The notes under the pieces: model-generated
The model's input: the letters and a program-made list of their open reading frames with translations, nothing else
Databases searched by the model: none
Told to the model about the DNA's origin: nothing
NCBI RefSeq assembly: GCF_036379515.1
Contig: NZ_DASVGN010000027.1
Coordinates: 124,001 to 188,000 of the forward strand
Source: Castellaniella sp036379515
GTDB lineage: Bacteria; Pseudomonadota; Gammaproteobacteria; Burkholderiales; Burkholderiaceae_B
Direction: 5' to 3'
DNA length: 64,000 nucleotides
Part shown: piece by piece, positions 50,223-57,348 of the stretch
How the letters are laid out: every line of letters begins with the position of its first letter
Position numbering within the stretch: the first letter of the stretch is position 1
Made by a program: the position numbers and the translations under genes

Positions 50223-52357
50223 CTACTGAAATCCGTCCCTTGATCGTCGAGCTCGTCACCGAAGAGCTCCCGCCCAAAGCACTCAAGGCCTTGGGTGACG
50301 CCTTCGCACAAGGGGTGTGCGCCACGCTGCGCTCCCAACATCTGCTTGCCGACAATGCGCAGTGGCAAGCCTACGCCACCCCGCGCCGCCTCGCAGTCGC
50401 CATCGACGGCATCCTGGGTCAGGCCCCCGACCAAGCCTACGCCGAAAAGCTGATGCCCGTCCACGTAGGTCTGGACGCGCAAGGCGCCGCCACGCCGGCC
50501 CTGCTGAAGAAGCTCAAGGCACGCGGGCTGGAGCAGCTGCCGGTCAGCGCACTCACTCGGCGCAACGACGGCAAGCAGGAAGTTCTCTACGCAGAAGGCA
50601 CCGCAGCAGGTGCCACGCTGGCCGACGGCCTGCAACAGGCGCTGGATCACGCCGTCACGCACCTGCCCATCCCCAAGGTCATGCAATACCAGCTGGCCGA
50701 CGGGCACACCAGCGTGAAATTCGTGCGCCCCGCGCATCATCTGCTGGCCCTCTGGGGCCCAGACGTAGTGCCCGTGCACGCGCTCGGGCTGCGGGCAGGA
50801 CGCACCACGCTGGGCCACCGCTTCATGAGCACCGGCGCCCTGACGGTGGCCCAGGCCGATCAGTGGCAAGAACGCCTGCAGGCGGGCCATGTCGTGGCCT
50901 CGTTTGATGAGCGCCGGGCTCGCATCGCGCAGCAGCTGGCCGACGCCTCGGCCGGCGTGGGCGCCACCATTGGTTCCGGGATGGAAGTCGACGCCTTGCT
51001 CGATGAAGTCACCGCACTGGTGGAATACCCCACGGTCTACGTAGGCGCCTTCGAGCAGGCGTTCCTGGAAGTGCCCCCCGAGTGCCTCATCCTGACGATG
51101 CGGCTGAACCAGAAATACTTCCCGCTCTTCGACCCCACGACGGCTCGGCTCACGCACCGCTTCCTGATCGTGAGCAACATGCGGCCGCAAGACCCCAGCA
51201 ACATCATCCATGGCAACCAGCGCGTCGTGCGCCCGCGTCTGGCGGATGCTCAATTCTTCTACCGCACCGACCTGAAGACGTCCCTGGAAAGTCGCGTGGC
51301 GGCGCTGGAGCACAGCGTCTACCACAACAAGCTGGGCTCGCAGCTGGCGCGCACACAGCGGGTGCAGGCGCTGGCACGCTGGCTGGCTCCGTTGCTCGGA
51401 GGCAATGCCGATCACGCCGGACGAGCCGCCTGGCTGGCGCATGCCGATCTGGGAACCCAGATGGTAGGCGAGTTCCCTGAACTGCAAGGCATCATGGGCG
51501 CGTACTACGCTGCGCACGACGGCGAACCTGCGCCCGTCGTGCAGGCTTTGCGCGACCAGTACCGTATCCGGCTGGATGCAGCCGTCACCACCGACACACT
51601 GACTGCTGCGGTCCTGTTCATGGCCGAACGCGCTGAAACCCTGGTGGGCATATGGGGCATAGGCTCCGCCCCCACGGGCGAGCGCGACCCCTATGGACTC
51701 AGACGTGCGGCGCTGGGGCTCATCAGTGCCTATGAACAGCTCACAGCAGGCGGAATCCTCCAGGCCAGCCACGACACCCCTGCCCGGCTGGCCGCCCTGT
51801 TGGCCCGTGCGGCCGAGGGCTTCACGGCAGGTGTTCTGGCGGATGGCACAGTGGCGGCCGTGCTGGAATTCGTCTACGAGCGATATCGCAACCAGCTCGC
51901 CGCCACTGGTGATGACCGCACCGCCATCGACGCCGTCCTGGCGCTGCACCCACCTCTGCATCAGGTCGGTGCCAGAGTCCAGGCCTGCATCGCTTTCGCC
52001 GCGCTTCCCGAAGCTGAAGCGCTGGCTGCTGCCAACAAGCGTGTAAGCAATCTGCTGAAAAAGGTAGAAGCCACTCTGCCGGCATTCGACCCGGGGCTTC
52101 TGGCAGAACCCGCCGAGCGGGCGCTCGCCGACACCCTGGCGCAGCTGGCACCTCGGGCGGAAGCGGCCTTCCAGGCCGGCGACTTCACCAGCAATCTGAC
52201 CATCCTGGCGCAAGCCCGCACGGCCGTCGACCAATTCTTCACCGACGTCATGGTCATGGCAGAAGACGCACGCATCCGTGCCAACCGCCTGGCACTGTTG
52301 CAATCACTGCACAGTCTGATGAACCAGGTGGCGGATCTGTCGAGGCTCGCCCGGTGA
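50219..52357 (+). CDS. glyS: Glycyl-tRNA synthetase beta subunit
   Basis: The 712-residue beta subunit binds tRNA-Gly and is needed for aminoacylation. The family start PLIVELVTEELPPKALKALG, the central CLILTMRLNQKYFPL and the AERAETLVGIWGIGSAPTGERDPYGLRRAALG region are all present, followed by the C-terminal anticodon-binding helical domain. It overlaps glyQ and gmhB by 4 bp each. Confidence 0.97.
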   Translation: MTTEIRPLIVELVTEELPPKALKALGDAFAQGVCATLRSQHLLADNAQWQAYATPRRLAVAIDGILGQAPDQAYAEKLMPVHVGLDAQGAATPALLKKLKARGLEQLPVSALTRRNDGKQEVLYAEGTAAGATLADGLQQALDHAVTHLPIPKVMQYQLADGHTSVKFVRPAHHLLALWGPDVVPVHALGLRAGRTTLGHRFMSTGALTVAQADQWQERLQAGHVVASFDERRARIAQQLADASAGVGATIGSGMEVDALLDEVTALVEYPTVYVGAFEQAFLEVPPECLILTMRLNQKYFPLFDPTTARLTHRFLIVSNMRPQDPSNIIHGNQRVVRPRLADAQFFYRTDLKTSLESRVAALEHSVYHNKLGSQLARTQRVQALARWLAPLLGGNADHAGRAAWLAHADLGTQMVGEFPELQGIMGAYYAAHDGEPAPVVQALRDQYRIRLDAAVTTDTLTAAVLFMAERAETLVGIWGIGSAPTGERDPYGLRRAALGLISAYEQLTAGGILQASHDTPARLAALLARAAEGFTAGVLADGTVAAVLEFVYERYRNQLAATGDDRTAIDAVLALHPPLHQVGARVQACIAFAALPEAEALAAANKRVSNLLKKVEATLPAFDPGLLAEPAERALADTLAQLAPRAEAAFQAGDFTSNLTILAQARTAVDQFFTDVMVMAEDARIRANRLALLQSLHSLMNQVADLSRLAR

Positions 52358-52908
52358 AGCTCATCATCCTGGACCGCGATGGGGTCATCAACGAAGACAG
52401 TGATGACTTCATCAAGACGCCCGACGAGTGGCACCCGATCCCGGGCAGCCCCGAAGCCATCGGGCGCCTGACCCAGGCTGGCTGGACCGTGGTGATTGCC
52501 AGCAACCAGTCGGGCATCGCCCGAGGGCTCCTCACCATGGAAGCCCTGGAAAACATCCACGCCCGCATGCGCAGCGTCATTGCGCAGGCGGGGGGGCGCA
52601 TCGACGCCATCTTCTTCTGCCCGCATGGCCCGGACGAACACTGTTCGTGCCGCAAGCCCAACCCCGGCATGCTGCACGACATTGCCCGGCGCCTCGACGT
52701 TCACCTGCAGGACGTGCCAGTGGTCGGTGACAGCCTGCGTGACCTGCAGGCCGCCGCTGCGTGCCACTGCACACCCTGGCTGGTCCTGACCGGAAAAGGC
52801 CGCAAGACGTGGGAGACCTCAGGCACCAGCGGCGAGCTGCCTGCCGGCACGGAAGTCCGCGATAATCTCGCCGACGTCGCCGACGCGCTGCTCAAGGCCG
52901 CGCCATGA
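52354..52908 (+). CDS. gmhB: D-glycero-beta-D-manno-heptose-1,7-bisphosphate 7-phosphatase
   Basis: The 184-residue HAD phosphatase removes the 7-phosphate in ADP-heptose synthesis for LPS inner core. The catalytic aspartates are in ILDRDGVIN (D7, D9), and the zinc-binding loop of GmhB is visible as CPHGPDEHCSCRKP. It starts at a GTG that overlaps the glyS stop (GTGA) and overlaps plsC by 4 bp. Operon position ties it to lipid synthesis. Confidence 0.92.
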   Translation: MKLIILDRDGVINEDSDDFIKTPDEWHPIPGSPEAIGRLTQAGWTVVIASNQSGIARGLLTMEALENIHARMRSVIAQAGGRIDAIFFCPHGPDEHCSCRKPNPGMLHDIARRLDVHLQDVPVVGDSLRDLQAAAACHCTPWLVLTGKGRKTWETSGTSGELPAGTEVRDNLADVADALLKAAP

Positions 52909-53636
52909 CCTTCGTCCGCTCGCTGGCCTACATGATCTTCCTGATCGTGACCGTCATCCCTTATGCCCTGTGCTGCGTCTTGTGGGCGCCTCTTCCGCTG
53001 TCATGGCGCTATCGGCTCACGCTGGGATGGCCACGCATGGCGCTCTGGGCCGCTACCTGGATTCTCGGCATCCGCTACCGGGAGCAAGGCATGGAGCACT
53101 TGCCGGACGGGCCCGTGATCATCCTCTCGAAGCACCAATCTGCCTGGGAAACCTTGTACTTTGCAGTCAAGATGCCGCGCGACGTCGTGTTTGTCTATAA
53201 AAAGGAACTGCACCACGTGCCCTTCTTTGGCTGGAGCCTGGCGCTGCTCAGCATGATCCCCATCGACCGCACCAAGGGGCGCGAATCCTTCGATCAGGTC
53301 GTGCGCATCGGCAGCCAGCGACTGGCCGAGGGTCGCTGGCCCGTCCTGTTCCCGGAAGGCACCCGCACGGCACCAGGGGAAGCAGGGCGCTACAAGCAGG
53401 GCGGCGCCCTGCTCGCCTGCCGCACGGGAGTGCCTGTCGTGCCCGTCGCACACAACGCGGGAGAGCGCTGGCCCCGCAATGCTTTCATCAAGACGCCCGG
53501 GCTTGTGACGGTGTCCTTCGGCGAGGCCATCAACCCAGAGGGGTACAGCCCCGCCACACTGAACCGCGCCGTACGCAACTGGATCGAGGCGGAGATGCGT
53601 GTACTCAACCCAGAACGCTATGAAGAAGGCCATTGA
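52905..53636 (+). CDS. plsC: 1-acyl-sn-glycerol-3-phosphate acyltransferase
   Basis: The 243-residue membrane-associated enzyme acylates lysophosphatidic acid to phosphatidic acid. The acyltransferase block I is SKHQSAWETL, with Glu in place of the usual Asp of the HX4D motif, and block III is FPEGTRTAPGE. An N-terminal transmembrane helix is present (about 5-30). The Glu variant is, as far as I remember, common in betaproteobacterial PlsC. The gene overlaps gmhB by 4 bp and its 3' end overlaps the next gene. Confidence 0.9.
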   Translation: MTFVRSLAYMIFLIVTVIPYALCCVLWAPLPLSWRYRLTLGWPRMALWAATWILGIRYREQGMEHLPDGPVIILSKHQSAWETLYFAVKMPRDVVFVYKKELHHVPFFGWSLALLSMIPIDRTKGRESFDQVVRIGSQRLAEGRWPVLFPEGTRTAPGEAGRYKQGGALLACRTGVPVVPVAHNAGERWPRNAFIKTPGLVTVSFGEAINPEGYSPATLNRAVRNWIEAEMRVLNPERYEEGH

Positions 53637-54456
53637 CTCGCACAAGCAGGCTACGCAGTCGGGGCAGCTCAACCTCTTTACCAACCCGACGGCGGCTCCC
53701 GCCAACCTCCCCAAAGACTGCAGCTGGCACACCGTGACTCTGGCCGGCCAGCCTCTGGGCTATGCATTGCGTCGCTCCCGGCGCAAATCGGTGGGCCTGG
53801 TCGTGCGCGATTCGGGTCTGCTCATCCAGGCGCCTACCTGGGCAACCCAGCAACAGATCGACGAAGTCATTGTCCAAAAGGCGCGCTGGATCCACGAGAA
53901 GCTGCGCAAGCGTGACCAACGGCTGGAGCAGATCACGCAACAGGCCTCGCAATGGCGCGACGGGGGTCATATCCCCTATCTGGGGAAACGCATACATCTG
54001 CAGCTCGATGGAAGCCGCTCGGCGCGCTATGAAGGCAATCTGCTGGCCCCGACCGAAGACGATCATCTGTACCTGCCCCTGCCCCTCGACGCGGACGCAG
54101 AACGCATCCGGGAACGCGCCCAAGCCTGGCTGCAGACGCGCGCGCGCAAGGTCTTCGAAGACAGGCTGAAGCATTACCTCGAATTGTCAGGCGAGGTCAT
54201 GAACGGATGGAGCCTCTCGTCGGCACAGGGACGCTGGGGGTCGTGCACCAGCAGCCGCCACATCCGCCTGAACTGGCGCCTGATTCATTTTTCGATACCG
54301 CTCATCGACTATGTGGTGGCGCATGAAGTGGCTCATTTGCGCCACATGAACCACAGCGCCGCCTTCTGGCGCGAAGTGGATCACCTCTACCCCAATTCGG
54401 GACGCGCGCGCGACATCCTGGCGCAACACACCCCCCAGACCCAGCCACTGTTCTGA
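53599..54456 (+). CDS. YgjP-like (DUF45) zinc metallopeptidase family protein
   Basis: The 285-residue protein contains the M48/SprT-like zinc motif HEVAHLRHMNHS (HExxH) near residue 240 and the DUF45 pattern SLSSAQGRWGSCTSSRHIRLNWRL, split here as SAQGRWGSC and LNWRLIHF. The biological substrate is unknown. A GTG at 53599 with GGAG a few bases upstream is the best start and lies 38 bp inside plsC. The ATG at 53620 is the alternative but lacks a Shine-Dalgarno. The N-terminal 35 residues are polar and probably disordered. Confidence 0.82.
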   Translation: MYSTQNAMKKAIDSHKQATQSGQLNLFTNPTAAPANLPKDCSWHTVTLAGQPLGYALRRSRRKSVGLVVRDSGLLIQAPTWATQQQIDEVIVQKARWIHEKLRKRDQRLEQITQQASQWRDGGHIPYLGKRIHLQLDGSRSARYEGNLLAPTEDDHLYLPLPLDADAERIRERAQAWLQTRARKVFEDRLKHYLELSGEVMNGWSLSSAQGRWGSCTSSRHIRLNWRLIHFSIPLIDYVVAHEVAHLRHMNHSAAFWREVDHLYPNSGRARDILAQHTPQTQPLF

Positions 54457-54541
54457 AGCACCGACTGTGTGTGCCGGCAGGCGCACGCCGCACGCGGCAT
54501 TTGCGTATGATGAAGGCTGGCATCCATAGAGAGGCTTCACC

Positions 54542-54937
54542 ATGCGCCTATTACACACCATGCTGCGGGTCGGCAACCTGGATCGATCGCTCATGTTCTA
54601 CACCGAAATCCTGGGCATGCATCTGCTGCGCCGCAAGGACTACGCCGAAGGGCGTTTCACCCTGGCCTTCGTGGGCTATCAGGACGAAGCCGAGGGTGCC
54701 GTGCTGGAACTGACGCACAATTGGGACACCAGCACTTACGACATCGGCAACGGGTACGGCCATATCGCCATCGAGGTTGAAGACGCCTACGACACTTGTG
54801 CCACGATCAAGGCACGCGGGGGCCTCGTGGTCCGTGAAGCAGGACCCATGAAGCATGGCACTACGGTCATCGCATTCGTCGAAGATCCAGATGGCTATAA
54901 GGTGGAACTCATCCAACGCAATTCGCGTCAAGACTGA
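54542..54937 (+). CDS. gloA: Lactoylglutathione lyase (glyoxalase I)
   Basis: The 131-residue metalloenzyme converts the methylglyoxal-glutathione hemithioacetal to S-lactoylglutathione. The four metal ligands expected for GloA are in MRLLHTMLRV (H5), AVLELTHNW (E56), GHIAIEVED (H74) and GYKVELIQR (E122). The ATG at 54542 has GAGAGG 6-7 bp upstream. It is convergent with rsmA. Confidence 0.95.
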   Translation: MRLLHTMLRVGNLDRSLMFYTEILGMHLLRRKDYAEGRFTLAFVGYQDEAEGAVLELTHNWDTSTYDIGNGYGHIAIEVEDAYDTCATIKARGGLVVREAGPMKHGTTVIAFVEDPDGYKVELIQRNSRQD

Positions 54938-54955
54938 CCGCCCGGATCCGTCGAT

Positions 54956-54993
54956 CGCAGCCAGCCAGGTGCGCTCAGACGGACCTGGCTGCG
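54956..54993. terminator. Stem-loop between gloA and rsmA
   Basis: CCAGGT/ACCTGG (54965-54970, 54983-54988) forms the core and is extended by CGCAG/CTGCG across a 4-nt bulge. The rsmA stop codon lies in the loop. There is no T-run, so this is a weak or bidirectional terminator candidate only. Confidence 0.35.
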
Positions 54994-55787
54994 AGGTTCG
55001 TCACCCCCGCGGTCGCCAGCGCATCGGCCATATCCAAAAACTGCCCCACCGAAAGCTCCTGGGGACGCGCCGTAGGAGCGACCCCCAGCGCATCCCAGTC
55101 CAGCCATCGCACCCAGGACGCCAGACTGCCTCGAATCATCTTGCGGCGCTGCTCGAACACCTTGGCAACCAAGGCCTCGAAGACAGACGGATCACGGGGC
55201 AACCTGAGTCGATCAGACGGCAGCGGCCGCATCCGGACCACGGCAGACATCACCTTGGGAGGGGGATCGAAGGCCTGTGGCGGCACGTCGAACAGATGGC
55301 TCATGCGATAGCGTACCTGCAGCATGACCGACAGACGCCCATAATTGCCGTCGCCAGGCTGTGCCACCATGCGGTCGATGACTTCGCGCTGCAGCATGAA
55401 ATGCTGATCGCGGATCTGATCCGACCAGTGCATCAGATGAAACAGCAAGGGCGTGGAAATGTTGTAGGGCAGATTGCCCACCACCCGCAGCGGCTGATGG
55501 CCTGCCCCCAGAGCACCAAAATCCACTTTCAAGGCATCTGCCTCGACGATCTCGAGCCGCTCGAGTGGCCACTGGTTGCGCAGGCGCGCAGCCAGATCCC
55601 GATCCAGTTCGACCGCCACCAGACGGTCCAACCGCTGCAACAGCGGCTGGGTCAGCGCTGACAACCCGGGCCCGATCTCGACCATGCGATCGGAGGCCTG
55701 AGGATCGATAGCATGGATGATGGCATCCACGACTGAAAGATCGCTCAGGAAATGCTGCCCAAAGCGTTTACGCGCCTGATGCGTCAT
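54975..55787 (-). CDS. rsmA: 16S rRNA (A1518/A1519-N6)-dimethyltransferase RsmA (KsgA)
   Basis: The 270-residue SAM-dependent enzyme dimethylates two adenosines in helix 45 of 16S rRNA. Motifs are RKRFGQHFLSD at the start, the SAM-binding VEIGPGLSALTQPLL and the catalytic NLPYNIS. The upstream frame continues into surA, but the ATG at 55787, 5 bp after the surA stop, gives the standard N-terminus. In many proteobacteria pdxA stands between surA and rsmA; here it does not. Confidence 0.95.
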   Translation of the reverse strand: MTHQARKRFGQHFLSDLSVVDAIIHAIDPQASDRMVEIGPGLSALTQPLLQRLDRLVAVELDRDLAARLRNQWPLERLEIVEADALKVDFGALGAGHQPLRVVGNLPYNISTPLLFHLMHWSDQIRDQHFMLQREVIDRMVAQPGDGNYGRLSVMLQVRYRMSHLFDVPPQAFDPPPKVMSAVVRMRPLPSDRLRLPRDPSVFEALVAKVFEQRRKMIRGSLASWVRWLDWDALGVAPTARPQELSVGQFLDMADALATAGVTNLAARSV

Positions 55788-55791
55788 ACGC

Positions 55792-57348
55792 TTACTGCCC
55801 AGGCTTCTTGTCGAGGCGGTTGTCGATATAGGCCTGCGCACGCAGCTGATCCAGCCAGTCCTCGTAGGCCGGGCCGATGCGGCGATCCATCAGGATGCGA
55901 CGCGCCTGGACGCGACGGTACTCTTGCTCCATGTTCTTGGTGCGACGCCCCTCGACCTGAATCAGGTGCCAGCCGAATGGCGTCTTCACGGGCTCGCTGA
56001 CCTGGCCGTCCTTGAGCTTGTTCATGGCCTGCTCGAATGCCGGTACCGTATCACCCGGATTCAACCACCCGAGGTCGCCACCCAGGGGCGCCGTCGAATC
56101 TTGGGAATAGCGCTTGGCAAGCTCCGCAAAGGACTCCCCATGCTCGATGCGCTGGCGCAGATTTTCGAGAATTTGCTTGGCCTTGGCATCGTCCACGACC
56201 TTGGTCACCTTGATGAGGATGTGGCGGGCATGCGTCTGCGTCACCATCATGGGGCCATTGGCAGGAATCTGCGGCGCAGCCGGCTGCTCGGCAGGCTGAG
56301 GTTGAGGCTCTGGCTTGGGCTGAGGACGCGCTTTGGCTTTGGGGGCTGGCCGCGTCTGATACCCGCGACGCACGACCTTCAAAATGTGAAAGCCACGCCC
56401 ACTTTGCAAAATTCCCGTGATGCCGCCCGGCGGGATATTCTTGACGGCCCTGGCAAAAAGGTCGGGCCAATCCTTGAGCGGCCGGATTCCCATGTCGCCA
56501 CCCTGCAATGCCTGAGGGCCATCCGACGAAGACGCAGCCAAACCCGCAAAATTGCCACCCGCCTTGAGTTTGCGCAAAATGGCCTCTGCCTTTTTGCGTT
56601 TTTCAGCAACGACCTCGGTGGAGGAGAAGTTCGGGACTTCGACGAGGATCTGGGACAGTTCAAAAAGTTCAGGCCCGAATGGCACCCGTTCAGGTTGCTG
56701 CGGACGCGGAGGCTCGGGCTTGGGCTCCGGCTGTGGTGCCGGGGCCGCAGGGACAGGCAGCGGCTCACCCTTGTACATGTTCAGAAACGAATCTACATCA
56801 CTGTCGGTGATGCTGATCTTGTCTTCGACGAAATGCTGCCGCACGAAATCATCCAGAATCTGCGTGCGCAACTCGTTGCGATACTGATCCCAGTTCAGCC
56901 CGCTGCGCTGGACCGCAACCTTCAGCTGATCGACCGTGAACCGATTGCGCCGAGCGACATCCTGAATCGCACGATCGAGCTGGGCATCCGATACATGGAT
57001 ATTTGCCTTCTGGGCTGCCTGGTCCTGCAAGGCCTGATTGATCATCTGCTGCAACACCTGGTGGCGCAAGGTGGCCTCGTCGGGGACCGGCACCCGTTGC
57101 TGCTGCAACTGCACGCGAACCTGCCCGACTTTCTCTTCCAGCTGGCCCAACGTGATGACCTGCTGGTTCACCACGGCGGCAATGCCATCCACGAACTGCT
57201 GGGAGGCGGCCGGTTTGACTGCCTGATGGCGCGCAGACGCCTGAGCGTGCGACGTGCGGGCGACCGCCTGGCCTGGAGCCCAGGCACAGATCCCCATCAT
57301 GAGAGCCAGCGCCAGCGCACCAGCGGGATGACGCAATCCGGACATCAT
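55792..57348 (-). CDS. surA: Periplasmic chaperone and peptidyl-prolyl isomerase SurA
   Basis: The 518-residue protein guides outer-membrane proteins to the BAM complex. After a signal peptide (about 1-30) come the N-terminal chaperone domain (51-195) and two parvulin domains (about 228-328 and 370-470), then the C-terminal helix. It is about 90 residues longer than the E. coli protein because of two proline-rich linkers (about 197-224 and 333-368). It overlaps lptD by 4 bp and has GAGAGG just upstream of ATGATG. Confidence 0.93.
   Translation of the reverse strand: MMSGLRHPAGALALALMMGICAWAPGQAVARTSHAQASARHQAVKPAASQQFVDGIAAVVNQQVITLGQLEEKVGQVRVQLQQQRVPVPDEATLRHQVLQQMINQALQDQAAQKANIHVSDAQLDRAIQDVARRNRFTVDQLKVAVQRSGLNWDQYRNELRTQILDDFVRQHFVEDKISITDSDVDSFLNMYKGEPLPVPAAPAPQPEPKPEPPRPQQPERVPFGPELFELSQILVEVPNFSSTEVVAEKRKKAEAILRKLKAGGNFAGLAASSSDGPQALQGGDMGIRPLKDWPDLFARAVKNIPPGGITGILQSGRGFHILKVVRRGYQTRPAPKAKARPQPKPEPQPQPAEQPAAPQIPANGPMMVTQTHARHILIKVTKVVDDAKAKQILENLRQRIEHGESFAELAKRYSQDSTAPLGGDLGWLNPGDTVPAFEQAMNKLKDGQVSEPVKTPFGWHLIQVEGRRTKNMEQEYRRVQARRILMDRRIGPAYEDWLDQLRAQAYIDNRLDKKPGQ

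Noticed and set aside
50165..52303. A 712-codon open frame antisense to glyS
   Set aside because: glyS is certain on the plus strand. The antisense product has no recognisable domain.
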